NCBI RefSeq assembly: GCF_037975245.1
Contig: NC_092580.1
Span: 8,284,501-8,348,500 of the forward strand
Direction: 5' to 3'
From: Apostichopus japonicus
Taxonomy: Eukaryota; Echinodermata; Holothuroidea; Aspidochirotida; Stichopodidae
Length of the DNA: 64,000 bases
Of this stretch, positions 13,701 through 28,700 are shown in pieces. The notes under the pieces were generated by a model. That model was not told the origin of the DNA. It saw only the letters and a list, made by a program, of their open reading frames with translations, and made no database searches. How positions within the stretch are numbered: the first letter of the stretch is position 1; the number at the start of each line of letters is the position of its first letter. The position numbers were made by a program, and so were the translations under genes.

Positions 13701-16700
13701 ATGGTCTAGCACTTGTGTTAATCTGGTTTATTACATAGGTTAACCTTAGATCCTCAGCTTGGATCATAGATGGTCTAGTATTTGTGTCAATCTGATTGAC
13801 ATAGGTTACCCTTAGATCCTCAGCTTGGATCATAGATGGTCTAGTATTTGTGTTAATCTGGTTGATTACATAGGTTACCCTTAGATCCTCAGCAAAGGAT
13901 CATAGATGGTCTAGTACTTATGTTAATCTGGTTATTACATAGGTTACCCTTGGATCCTCAGCTTGGATCATATATGGTCTAGTATTTGTGTTAATCTGGT
14001 TTACATAGGTTACCCTTAGATCCTCAGCTTGGATCATATATGGTCTAGTATTTGTGTTAATCTGGTTTATTACATAGGTTACCCTTAGATCCTCAGCTTG
14101 GATCATAGATGGTCTAGCACTTGTGTTAATCTGGTTTACATAGGTTACCCTTAGATCCTCAGCTTGGATCAAAGATGGTCTAGCACTTGTGTTAATCTGG
14201 TTTATTACATAGGTTAACCTTAGATCCTCAGCTTGGATCATAGATGGTCTAGTATTTGTGTTAATCTGGTTTACATAGGTTACCCTTAGATCCTCAGCTT
14301 GGATCATAGATGGTCTAGTACTTGTGTTAATCTGGTTGACATAGGTTACCCTCAGATCCTCAGCTTGGATCATACATGGTCTAGTACTTAATCTGGTTGA
14401 CATAGGTTACCCTTAGATCCTCAGCTTGGATCATAGATGGTCTAGGTACTTGTGTTAATCTGATTGACATAGGTTACCCTTAGATCCTCAGCTTGGATCA
14501 TAGATGGTCTAGTACTTGTGTTAATCTGGTTTACATAGGTTACCCTTAGATCCTCAGCTTGGATCATAGATGGTCTAGTTCTTGTGTTAATCTGGTTGAC
14601 ATGGGTTACCCTTAGATCCTCAGCTAAGATCAAACATGGTCTAGTACTTAATCTGGTTGACATAGTTTACCCTTAGATCCTCAGCTTGGATCATAGCTGG
14701 TCTAGTACTTGTGTTAATCTGATTGACATAGGTTACCCTTAGATCCTCAGCTTGGATCATAGATGGTCTAGTACTTGTGTTAATCTGGTTGACATGGGTT
14801 ACCCTTAGATCCTCAGCTAAGATCATACATGTGCTAGTATTTGCTGTTAACCTGATTGAAACAAGATCTCTAAAACTTCATCTTTTAAGTCCACCAGGAA
14901 CTGGCCTACATGCAGTCTGCCAAGCTACATTTAGGATTATGCTTCATTTAAGACTGTTGCATGAAAATCTCTTAAAACTAAACATCCAGACGGACCAAAT
15001 TTGAGATATTTTGTTGTATTTTTGGTCAGAACTTACTTGCACATATGCCTTCTTACTTCCACGTTGCAGGATTGGATGGCCTTGTAAACTATTGTATGCA
15101 ACCCTGAGTGGTCCTTACCCCACACCTCTGGATGAAATAGACCTTCTGTGCTTCGAAACCTGGAATAGTCAAGTTTGATCATTCTGTGGATGGATAAAAA
15201 TATCATTGAATCATTACACATCCCTTGTAATATTACATAGATGAACATCGCAATATACTACCAATAGGACCGTAAATGTGACAGTCTGTTCCACATCTAA
15301 CATGGAAAATCCATTTGTCAGCGTTACGAAAATAATTAGTGCAAGGTTTGAAAAAGTCAATATCTCTCGTGCTCATTAGTACTAACCAAGGAAGACAGGA
15401 ATTAGCTGAGGAAAAGGGTGATTTAACTCATGGACTGATCAATTTTCTAGATATCAAACGTAATAAATCTGTTTGCAAACATGCCATAATTCCAAGTTAT
15501 GTACCATTTGAATTTAATATCAGAGTTTAACAGATGAACAGTGAAAGAAATATTAAGTATTCAGAGAACACGAAACAAGAACGGAAAACAATTCAATCTA
15601 CAGATTAAAACAGAAACACATAACCAGCAATAGTAATAACGACTATTCAATGTAATAAATTGATCAAAATAGATTAAAAATAGTTTAGAATTTTGATGAA
15701 TAGTTTTGTACCATGAATGCAGAAAGGTTCTTGTACCATAAGTTCTTTCAATCTTGCATTACATTAAATACATTGCATTACATTACATTAAATGGGCTTA
15801 AGTCCATGGTACATAAATCTGTCTGAAAATGTCCCATAATTCCAAGTTTTACTTGCAATAATATTTCAATCAGCCTTTCACTGTAAAAGTTAGTTAGCTA
15901 CAAAAAAGAATTTAAAATATGACTTATCAGTTCAGTGAAATCCTTTTATTCTTTGATCCTCCAATCGAAGTCAATTTCACTTAATTCCTATGAACCAGGA
16001 ATTAGAAACAATGACATCAGCTTTATAGAATAAGAACATATGACAAACACTACAAACATTTTATATACATTGTTATGCAATACTCACCCAGTGCCATCTG
16101 GAATATTAAATTTCTCTAATGAGAGGAATGTACTACAAAGTTCAGGATCTAAAGAGCAGAATTTGAGTTCAGCCTGGTAGTCCTGGGCCACAAAACAAGC
16201 CTAAAATATCCAGAAATGATTAAGAAATAAAGAAATGGATGATTATAGAGATAATAAAGAATAGTGGACATGAGGTGAGATGAGGTAATGGCAAGGAAGG
16301 ATGGGAAAGAGGCAGGGGTGTATCTCATGATAGTTTCAATTTAGTTCCCTCTACCCCCCCCACAAACAAAAAAATAGTAGAAATACAAATTTAGTTTGCC
16401 ATTCAACAACTTCAAAATTAACTCAAACTGTTATGTCTTGAACTATCATTGCATGTGGATTTAAAATGCCTATTCAGTGTTATGGTAAACAATGAACATT
16501 TCAACATTGGACTCACCTTTTCTTTTAAGTACCGACTGATAATTGTCTCAACTTCTGAGAAGAATCTAGCACAAGAAAAAAAAGAAAAAAATTAACTTTA
16601 TAAAAACAATACTGGCTGTGACTTGATTCTACAAGCTGCAAGTTTACCAGCTGTGATTTGATTCTGTTTGTTCAACAAGTTACCACTTGTAACTTGATTC

Positions 16701-19700
16701 TAGTTATTCTACAAGTTGACAGATGTGACTTGATTCTATTTGATCTACAAGTTACAAGTTGTGATTTCATTCTGAATATTCAACAAGTTACAAGATTTGA
16801 CTTGATTTCTGATTATTCAACAAGTTACCAAATGTGACTTGATTTTAATTTTTCTACAAGTTACAAGAGGTGACTTGATTCTGATTATTCTACAAGTTAC
16901 CAGCTGTGATGACTTCATACTGATTGTTTAACAAATTACCGCATGAGACTTGATTCCAATTGTTCTACAAGTTACCAGATGTAGCTTGCTTCTGATTATT
17001 CAACAAGTTACAAGATGTGACTTCAACCAGTTATCAGCTGTGATTTGATTCTCACTGGCCTACAAGTAAACTGCTGTGACTTGATTCTGATTGTTCAACA
17101 AGTTACCTGATGTGACTTGATTTTAGTTATTCTACAATTTACCAAATGTGACTTGATTTTAGTTATTTTACAAGTTACGAGATGTGACTTGATTCTAGTT
17201 ATTCTACAAGTTGACAGATGTGATTTGATTCTATTTGATCTACAAGTTACAAGCTGTGATTTCATTCTGAATATTCAACAAGTTACAAGATTTGACTTGA
17301 TTCTGATTATTCAACAAGTTACCAAATGTGACTTGATTTTAATTTTTCTACAAGTTACAAGAGGTGACTTGATTCTAATTATTCTACAAGTTACCAGCTG
17401 TGATGATTTCATACTGATTGTTTAACAAATTACCGCATGAGACTTGATTCCAATTGTTCTACAAATTACCAGATGTGAATTGATTCTAATTGGCCTACAA
17501 GTTACAAGATGTGACCATTTGAAGTATTCTACAAATTACCAGCTGTGACTTGATTCTAATTGGTCTACAAGATACTGGTTTCGACTTGATTCTGATTTTT
17601 CAACAAGTTACCAGTTGTGACTTGCTCTTGATTATTCTACAAGTTGACATATGTGACTTGAATTTAATTATTCTACTAGTTAACAATTGTGACTTGATTC
17701 TGATTGTCATACAAGTTATCAGCTGTGACTTGATTCCAATGTCATACAAGTTATCAGCTGTGACTTGATTCCAATGTCCTTCAAGTTACCTGTGACCAGA
17801 TTCTGTTAGAAGCCTTGTTAGTGTTTCTGTGATTTGTCGTCCACCAAATGGAAGCCTACAAACTCCTTTCTCCACAACGAACCCATCCACAATAGGAACA
17901 ACATCTAACTTCTCACCAAGGTTTACTGCAAAATGAGAAAAATGCAAAACATGGTGACCTCTAGTAAATGTACTTGTACAGAAAGTCCTGAAAATAACAT
18001 AGATATTTTATGCTTTCTATCTTCACCAAGAATAATAATATGCAATATTTGTTATAAACAATAATTGTAGTATTTTTAAGGTAACTAGTGCAATGTTTCC
18101 TAAGAAAGATGTTTTTCCTGTCCTTCAATATGCTAGCACTTACTCCTCAGAAGCTACCCGGCTAATTCATACTTTCGATTCAGGCCAAGCATCAATTCAT
18201 TCAAAACAAAAACATAACCTAGTTATGGTACTTTTATTCTATTTTGTGATTAAACAGCAGACATTATGTAAATTTTCTTCATCTGTTGTGACACCATCTA
18301 TTTTAGTGACCAGTATTCTTTGTTTTGTTTATTTGAAGTGGGAATGAAATGCAAGTACTATTATTATGTATCACTGAACAATCACCAGTGATAACTTATT
18401 AAAATGTTTCATAAACTAATGTGAGCAACGATGTTATAATACCTGATTGACCAGGAATGAGAGCTTGCAGCAAATCAATATGCTAACATAAGCCGCAATA
18501 CATGAATGACTGCTGATTTCATTGCGGTATTGCCTGCAATCACCTCAAACAAGAATGAACTTATGCCTGATCAGCCCTAAAACAGACAATTGAATACACA
18601 CACTTTCTCCAGACTAGTCACTCACTGCTCCCAAGTGACCCTTCCCCATGACCTTACCTCTAACCTCCTTGATCCCAATGTTTGCTCCAGGGAATGGTTC
18701 AACTAATCTGTTTTTCACTTATCACATTATCACTCCTTTATGAAAGGTTGAGGTAGGTGACAATTACAACTTCCATCTTCTGTCTGTGATTGGTTTCAAG
18801 GTTAACCAATGATCAGAGGAAGCTAATTAGTACTTTAATGATGTTCTCCTCAACTAATAGAGGTGATCGGTTACTGAACCTTGGCTTTACGTCACAAATA
18901 GAACATTTAGACTTAACGTATTTGGAATGTTTTCAAGTTTGTTAATGCTCACAAGAGGTAACTGTAGAACAGCACAACATTGAATTGCAGTATTACCTCA
19001 TAGTGAATGAATTAGTTTATTTAGACCTATCAGTCAGAGGAAACCTTACAAGAGCACATGTGTGTAATGAATATTTGCTCCACTGTTAGACATAGGTAAT
19101 TGCAACATTACCTAATAATGTATGGATTAGTTATGATACCTATGATATTATAAGATGTAAGATCTGAGCTTGTTGCTAGATACCACCATTATTACCTAAC
19201 ACAGTAACATTCAGTGTGCTTACCTGCAATACCTGAGGTAGGCTTGTAGGGGTATAGAGACATCAGTGCTTGTTACTAGATACCACCATTATTACCTAAC
19301 ACAGTAACATTCAGTGTGCTTACCTGCAATGCCTGAGGTAGGCTTGTAGGAGTATAGAGACATCAGTGCTTGTTACTAGATACCACCATTATTACCTAAC
19401 ACAGTAACATTCAGTGTGCTTACCTACAATGCCTGAGGTAGGCTTGTAGGAGTATAGAGACATCAGTGCTTGTTACTAGATACCACCATTATTACCTAAC
19501 ACAGTAACATTCAGTGTGCTTACCTGCAATGCCTGAGGTAGGCTTGTAGGGGTATAGAGACATCAGTGCTTGTTACTAGATACCACCATTATTACCTAAC
19601 ACAGTAACATTCAGTGTGCTTACCTGCAATGCCTGAGGTAGGCTTGTAGGAGTATAGAGACATCAGTGCTTGTTACTAGATACCACCATTATTACCTAAC

Positions 19701-22700
19701 ACAGTAACATTCAGTGTGCTTACCTGCAATGCCTGAGGTAGGCTTGTAGGAGTATAGAGACATCAGTGCTTGTTACTAGATACCACCATTATTACCTAAC
19801 ACAGTAACATTCAGTGTGCTTACCTGCAATACCTGAGGTAGGCTTGTAGGGGTATAGAGACATCAGTGCTTGTTACTAGATACCACCATTATTACCTAAC
19901 ACAGTAACATTCAGTGTGCTTACCTGCAATGCCTGAGGTAGGCTTGTAGGAGTATAGAGACATCAGTGCTTGTTACTAGATACCACCATTATTACCTAAC
20001 ACAGTAACATTCAGTGTGCTTACCTACAATGCCTGAGGTAGGCTTGTAGGAGTATAGAGACATCAGTGCTTGTTACTAGATACCACCATTATTACCTACA
20101 GAGTAACATTCAGTGTGCTTACCTACAATCCCTGAAGTAGCCTTGTAAGAGTACAGAGACATCAGGGCTTGTTCTTGTATATAGATACCTTCAACATAAA
20201 ACTGATCAAACACCATCTCAACTATTTTCTCCTGAAAAAAAAATAAAACCAGTAGTTTAATTTCATTGAGTAACACTGGGATGATATTATTCATATCTAT
20301 AGGAAACATCCCTTTACATAGACAGTTTTATCCAGAATAGAGACAAATAGAAAGGTATTTGTTTTTATTTGGATATAAATTACATTCTAGCTAAATAAAT
20401 CTCATCAACAACATCTTGTAAATTTCAACATTTGCTGATAATTCTCGGCCTAATCAGATCTGTTATTCTGTAAACTCAACAATATAAATTTAATATACTG
20501 AATTATAACTGTTTTCTTTTAAGATTGCATGTCAAGGTCAGAAAATATTGTACCCATCTTTTACTATGTATTCAATGGTACCGGTGTTCAAATTGTCTGT
20601 TCAGTTGAAACAAACTTTACAGACAAATTTATTCAGCACCCACATCCAAAACAATAGCACTTTGTTAACAAACCAAGAACCTGTAAATTGTTCAACATGG
20701 CAATGACAGTCCAATCGTAAAGCTACACCAACAAACTTACTGTAGACTTTGGTCCAAGGTTGAAGGGAACCACCAGCATCACGGTGTACGGTCTGGGATC
20801 AATTTTCAGTTCTGTAAAAGCTGTATCTAAGAGGCCCTCTATTAGCTGCAAATTGAGTTTGAACTGTTGAAATAAACAGCAAATGGTGTAAGAAATAAGT
20901 GGATATCTGTCTCCAACATGAGATGCCTCACAAATCAAGCATACCATCCCCTTCATTTAAACAGGAACTGAGCATGAATATTCATTAGCTCAAAGAGACA
21001 GTCAACCACTTATCCACACTCCCTCGCTAGGAATTATCCATAGGAAATGTTCTTGTCAATTCAAGAAGACACAAACCCAAACATCATCATTGGTCTGTGT
21101 TAACAACTTCCCCAAACAGATCACAGATTTAATGTTCCTTCAAACACAAGGCTGAAGACTTGAGCAAGTCTAAATATTACATCATCGAGCCACATGTGCT
21201 GAAATCTGTTACGTTTTTCCTTATTTCTTGAAATGTTTATTTTCTACAAATGGAGATAGGTTTTTCCACTGTTATCAATTATCATACTTCAAAAATATGA
21301 AAAGAAAAAACAAATAGAAGTAAACGGTTTCAGATCCTAGAGCAATCATGACATCACAGGTTTACTGAATGACAGCTTCTAGACATGACTATTAAACTAC
21401 AATATCTCCCAAACGGTGCAAGACTTTCTTAGCTGCTTGAGGGAGTTTTTCTTCACACATACCTCTGTCACATTAGCTAACTATGATGGTTGGGTGTCCC
21501 CTTTAACTTACTAGGGTAATATTAAGGGAACTTGTCAAGTACCAAGCCATATAGGCTTATGCACTGATCCATGCCAAATTCAAAGGTTTAATTTATTATC
21601 GTTTTTATGTCAATTGACCCTTTTCAGTGAAAATAGTTCACCTTTAACAGACAGTTAAGACTAATCTAAAGTACCCTTACTAGATTTATACCAGTATGTA
21701 CTGTTTGGGATAAGTTCACAGCCACAGACACCTAATAATAGCCAGTCTGGTGACCAGTCCATTAGATATCCACAGACACCCAACATTAGCCAGTCTGGTT
21801 ACCAGTCTATTAGATATCCACAAACATCCAATATTAGCCAGTCTGGTGACCAGTCCATTAGATATCCACAAACATCCAACATTAGCCAGTCTGGTTACCA
21901 GTCCATTAGATATCCACAAACATCCAATATTAGCCAGTCTGGTTAACAGTCTACTAGATATCCACAAACATCCAATATTAGCCAGTCTGGTTAACAGTCT
22001 ACTAGATATCCACAAACATCCAATATTAGCCAGTCTGGTTACCAGACTATTAGATATCCACAAACACCCAAGATTAGCCAAGCTGGTTACCAGTCTATTA
22101 GGTGTCCACAAACATCCAATATTAGCCAGTCTGGTTACCAGTCTATTAGATATCCACAAACACCCAATATTAGCCAGTCTGGTTACCAGTCTATTAGATA
22201 TCCACAAACATCCAATATTAGCCAGTCTGGTAACCAGTCTATTAGATATCCACAAACATCCAATATTAGCCAGTCTGGTTAACAGTCTACTAGATATCCA
22301 CAAACATCCAATATTAGCCAGTCTGGGTTACCAGTCTATTAGATATCCACAAACATCCAATATTAGCCAGTCTGGTTACCAGACTATTAGATATCCACAA
22401 ACACCCAAGATTAGCCAAGCTGGTTATCAGATATCCACAGACACCCAATATTAGCCAGTCTGGTTACCAGTCTATTAGGTATCCACAAACATCCAATATT
22501 AGCCAGTCTGGTTACCAGTCTATTAGATATCCACAAACACCCAATATTAGCCAGTCTGGTTACCAGTCTATTAGATATCCACAAACATCCAATATTAGCC
22601 AGTCTGGTTACCAGTCTATTAGATATCCACAAACATCCAATATTAGCCAGTCTGTCAGTCACAAACACCATTTTAAGTGATCATGAGAACATTCTTTGGT

Positions 22701-25700
22701 TATTACATTTAAGTGATATTTGTAACATTTCATCCATATTCATCACTATAACTGTTTATGGAGATTCCCTCACTACTATTTATTTTAAGGACCTTTTATC
22801 CTGGAATTAATAATTTGGCATCATGAACTCTTTAACAACAGACTTCCTGTTCATCAAGAGACAGAAAAGCCCAAGTGAATTTGTTAACTGAACCTTTTCA
22901 GATTGCAGGAAATTAACAGGTAAGCAGTCGCGTTTAATTAATTGAATGACGTAGAGTTTGCTGGAAACCATAAGTTCCCACATCCTTGTTTCATACAGTA
23001 ATTAGAATCAGATCATTACAAATACAAACAGCTCTCATAACAACAAGTGTGGAATCTATCCTACATGTGTCAGGTAGGAATACATACCAGTGGTGTTAAC
23101 AGCTGTTTCCATCAGTGAGGGGCTGGATGGCTGATGAGATAGGACAGGGTAGTTGGCATATCTTACTATAACCTATCACATTGAGTCCATCAGGATATGT
23201 TTTGACCACAAGTATTGAATCTATCCTACATGTGTCAGGTAGGAATACATACCAGTGGTGTTACCAGCTGTTTCCATCAGTGAGGGGGTGGATGGCTGAT
23301 GAGATGGGACAGGGTAGTTGGCATATCTTACTATAACCTATCACATTAAGTCTAATGAGGATATGTTTTGTAACCTACTGATATATCCAGAATGGTAAAC
23401 TCCGAGACAACATGCAACTCTGTTGTATTAATTAGTAGTTTGGTGAGTTCCCGTGCTTGTGTAGGATTATCATCTTAATCATATTTCAATGAACATCTTT
23501 ATATGCAAATATGGCAATTTCATACTTTCCTGATCTATTTTTCCTGATTACATAATGAGTTTGATGCTTGTCTCAAACCAGTCTTGTATACCGCTATTGA
23601 CCACTGTTGACCACTGTTTAATGTCATCTATACATCATAAGCAAGCTCATGATCCATATAGCGATGATAAACACATGTCTGTTACTAGCTGGGCCATCCA
23701 CTACTGTCATATATTGTGAGTACCTTCTAACTACACTTACATACACACTTCCCTATTAACTGTCATAATTTCATATCATTCAGATAGTGATCTTATCTCA
23801 ATACTTTTAATTCAAGAATAAAGGATGGAGTATTTGGAGTTAACATCGTTACCTGCTCCAGCCTTGGAGGTCTTCGAAGTGGAAAGACTACTCTGGCATT
23901 AGCTCTAGCTTGAGGAGTAAAAGCATCAAAGCCGTAGACAACAGAGTCCTTGTTCCTGTGATTGACGGCAGCAGCACTAGGAAAGAATCGCTGAGGATAC
24001 ACAGTGTCACAATCAGAGAGTATGCCAGCCCTGACAGAACAGGACCCGATATCAATAATCACCACAGACTGGAAGAGAGGGGGAGAATACACATGTGTAA
24101 TAATAGATGATGTAAATATACAGGGATGAGATCACTGAAAATAAACACTGGACTGCTGTATCATGATTCATAAATGGAGACATGAATTATGGTGAGAGAA
24201 AGAGATTTTATTATACAGGTAGTAAGTCTACAGAAGAGAATGATGGTAATTAGTTTTGTATTTGATCTGAATTCTGGTGATCTTGAAAACTTTAATTCAT
24301 GGAAAACCAGTAGTTGAAGGATTTAATAGCTCAGTTCATTCTCTTTCAAGAAATCTGACATTAAACGTTGCCTTAATTGTGAGATACATACTGAGCATAT
24401 TGAACCAGTACAGTAAAACCAGAGTGAAACAAAATCTATTCCATACCTCCCTCAACCCCAGCCCCCTCCCCCCTAACTAAATGAAAGACAAAGGGAATGC
24501 TCATATAGTCTGATACTATAGGTAAACAAAAATTCATAAACTCTTCTGCAAAGTAAACTATTCCATTAATGTTTGGTGTCAAAGACTTTAATCATGTCAC
24601 CTTTGCCTGTATATGATCAATGCAAAGATATCAATCAACTAAAATGACTTTACATCCTTGAGCCAAGCAACTACAAACAATTCTTACCTTTGTGATTGTG
24701 TTGATTAGAGACGATCTCTGACATACATAAAAACCAGTTTCAACATTCAGGATGGCCTTCCAATCCTCAAACTCCATCTTTGTGGCACATCGAAGAAGGA
24801 GTACTCGCCCCCTCTATGAAAAAAGAAAAAAATGAGGGAATATTCTGACATATTAGGAGCATTTGGTAGGCCCTAATGGACATGAGCATATTAGGATCAT
24901 ATGCTATGCCCTAATGGACATGAGCATATTAGGATCATATGGTAGGCCCTAATAGACATGAGCATATTAGGAGCATATGGTACTATGCCCTAATGGACAT
25001 GAGCATATTAGGAGCATATGGTACTATGCCCTAATGGACATGAGCATATTAGGAGCATATGCTATGCCCTAATGGACATGAGCATATTAGGAGCATATGC
25101 TATGTCCTAATGGACATGAGCATTTTAGGATCATATGGTATGTCCTAATGGACATGAGCATGTTAGGATCATATGGTAGGCCCTAATGGACATGAGCATG
25201 TTAGGAGCATATGGTATGCCCTAATGGACATGAGCATATTAGGTGCATATGGTATGCCTTAATGGATGACAAAGAAACATCTTTTATTCTGAATGGTCGT
25301 AGTTTTTGACAGTAGGAATTTGGGGGGGGGGGAGAGGGGGTGTGTAGTTAGTAATTGGTGCTATATTCAATGTATATTTGCAGCTGAACCATAATAAGAG
25401 TTTTGCTAAGTAGTATTTTGGTTGGTGCTTGGAATTCATATTACCAAATGTTATTAAATAGTAACAGAGTTAGACTTTGCTTGCATTATCACATGTACAT
25501 TTCATTTGTAAAAGAAAAGTGCAACTAAATAATCTACCACATTATCATATTATATGTCTAACCTGGGAATTTGAATCCATAAATGTGCAGAAAACTTTTC
25601 CTAGAGTTACACAAGACCTATTCTTGTGGCAAAACATAACATGTCAGCAGTAGAAGGTCATCTGACCTTTCAAAATGACTTTCCTTGAACCTAACATCCT

Positions 25701-28700
25701 GTTCTTCGGATCACATATCAGATAGATCATTAACCCTGACTTGTTTTCTTTGGCAGGAAATTCAAATTCCTTTCCAGAAATATCTGTCCTCATCAAAACA
25801 ATTAAAGGTAAAGTACAATCAAGCTCTCCATCAACAGTCTTAACTGAAATTAAAGTAGATATAAGCTCTCCACTAACAGTCTTAACAATGTAAATTAAAG
25901 TTCTGTATGCATGTAGTTATAACATTCGTCCGTCCATCCGTCAATCTATCTATCTGTTTTTTAATTATAATAAAAACTAAGCAAATGTAACTCCATCTAT
26001 CTCTATGTTAAATATTCCTGTTAGGTAGTTTCTCACTTACTTTAATGCATGGACATGCTATGAAGTACAAACTTTGCAATGAAACTATTACATTGCAAAC
26101 AAAGAACTTAAAATGGTGAATAGTAACATTCAAACTTCTTCAATTTCAGCCCATCCTGCCCTCCCCCCCCCCCCCAACCCTCCAACACCTTCACCCCATC
26201 AGAGGACTCCAACTCCCAAAAACCAAATATATGAACTTCTAAAAGTGTATAACAATAGAACCAAAAGGAAGTTTGTAAATGAACAAGAGAGCAATCCATG
26301 GTGTTGCAGATCTCATCTCCTCCATGATGGAAGTGATTGTTTCATGATTGTTTTTAATTGCATTTAGAGATAACAAATGATTACAATGCTTGTGTTAAGT
26401 TACAATTAACCCAACACTTTAACCCATGCAGGCAAGAATGCCCTTCTTGCCAATGGCCAGTTTTGTTGTGACTTCACAACAGAAACCTTGTTTGAAGGTT
26501 GATAAACTCACCACATCTGTTACTTCAAGAACTTTATTGCTGGTCTCAGTGACTTTACCACCAACAAGATGAAGATATCCCAAAGACTTCTTGGCCTTAT
26601 GATCCTGGGAAGGAAATGTTTAGAGCATACTTTAAATGTTAGAAGGCCTGCCTAATCTACTCTTCAATGGAGATTCAGAACAAGGCTAAGATGTTATTAT
26701 TTCAAAGCAGCATTAATCAGTTATTGCTTCATGGACTAAGAGACTAGAGAAAACACAAATTAGCAAACCAGCAAGGAATGCCATAAAACATTGTATAAAG
26801 ACAACTAGGCTACTACACATAGAGATCATGTTCTAACAATATAAAGCAATGGTAACATGAATAAGAACCTTTTTACTTCTCCATCTCAATGGACTAATGA
26901 TCAGAAATTTAATTGACAATTACACAATAGTTAACTTCCCTTTACTTAGATATATTAAGTTAAAAAACCTAAAAGCATAGGAAAAAAGCTTACACTTTCT
27001 TAAGCCTTTTATCCCAAATCCTGAAATTAGACTTTGGATATAAATAGTGGCCTATTCAACATACAGATTCAACTCCAAGATTAATGTATGTCATTCAGTT
27101 ACAGAGTTGTTGACAATTGACAATACATAATCATGGACGTTAAATATGAATCTAAGAGACTGACTTCGGCGGGGTTGCAGCTTTGATAAGCCAATGATGG
27201 CTTCTTCACGAGTTCCTGCTTGCAGGAGGATCTAAAATACAATACAATAAGCACCACCCTTCTTCTTTTAATGTATTTCCAGGCAGCTTATCAATTATTG
27301 ACTGACCTCATAATAAAACAAATTTCCTCCTTTGCATCGAAAGTACCTCCTCTTCCATTTCTTCATGAGTGAAGCTCGCCTTCGTCCCATGGGTAGTTTA
27401 TCCATGTAGCCTTCCATGCTACACTCTCCAGCCTTACCCGATGGCGGTGTTTCATCTGCATCATTAGCCCATGTGTTCTGACACGATGAAGGTGTTTCAT
27501 AAAGCACTTTAAGCAGAGGCACCTGGAGACAAATAAGGCAACGTCCACTAACGTTAACATCGGGTAATAAATTTGGCGTTTGATAATTTCCAACCAAGTT
27601 TGGATGAATGCCAACTGGCAGGTTTATGGTTCGATTATTTAACAAAGGAGCTGATACTCAAGTTTAGATCAGTATGCCGGTCACTTCCTCCTGCAGCAGG
27701 TGGTCTTCAAAACTAAATTTAACTACTTGTGAATTGTTTTAAGAGCTTCAGAATTTTATGAAATCATTCATTGACACACTGACACAGTAGTTTCTAAAAC
27801 CTTCAAGAATTTAGAGAGCATATTAATAGCCTGAGAATAATGTGGTTACATCAATATCACACTGGTTTATATATTATCCGTATAATGTAGCCTGCTTATA
27901 AATGCCATTGTGAAGATTTACAATGATCAGGACAGAGCTGATGTCTAGCTGGGGTGGAGAATTTGTCAAACTACAGGTGGGCATTAAAGAATGGAATCAA
28001 TGTAGTAAACAGGTTTGGGAGTTATTGCAATCTGGAAACTACCCATTCCATCTATCTTGTAAAACACTATTGAGTACATCAAACTAGTTGAACAATGAAA
28101 CAATTCCTTCAAGTTTCCATATAAGGCGTAAACAGTCTCTGGAAAATTCTGCAGGTCTTCCATTGGTTTGGTAGTTTATAGGATTTGTTAATGGTTTCCC
28201 TGGACAAAACAAACCTTTGCAAAAGGGTTTCTCACCACACAGTTTCTCTTATGAAGTTATGAACATTGAAAAACAAACCCACACATTACTTCATTTTCTT
28301 CATTGAATTCAAGAAGCTATGCGCAGCATTCTGTAAACACAGAATCTGAGCACTTATACAACAGGAAATGACAAAAGTAACGGTGACCTGTTCTGAGAAT
28401 AAAATTATTAAATTTTGAGCGGATTTTTGTATGACTGATTCCACTGTCAGCTGTTTGACCTGTTTAGATGGTTTTGATGAGGTTGTTGATAGCCAGAATT
28501 TACTGCAGCATCAACTCTTGGCTAATACATTGAAGGAAACAATAGTATGAACAACAGCCGCTCTAAGGAAATAGATTTATTAGTTTTATGACAGACCAAG
28601 AAGGCATGAAAATAAAAAAGGATGCCAGCTGACTGTAAAAATGGTGTCAACACACCAGCAAATAATATATTTGCAATCTCCATGGATACATAATAAAAAA

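Noticed and set aside
17117-17768. Open frames with repeats like LILVILQVTRCD
   Set aside because: 39-bp minisatellite derived from the exon 10 junction, read on the antisense strand.
21716-22454. Long open frames on both strands (195 and 234 codons)
   Set aside because: Produced by the 48-bp period of the minisatellite.
27072-27235. An apparent PH-gene exon (LLQAGTREEAIIGLSKLQ) with a good acceptor
   Set aside because: Exons 4 and 5 join directly into a normal PH domain (FYYE then DHKAKKSLGYL), and the same sequence occurs at 50656 as a dispersed repeat.
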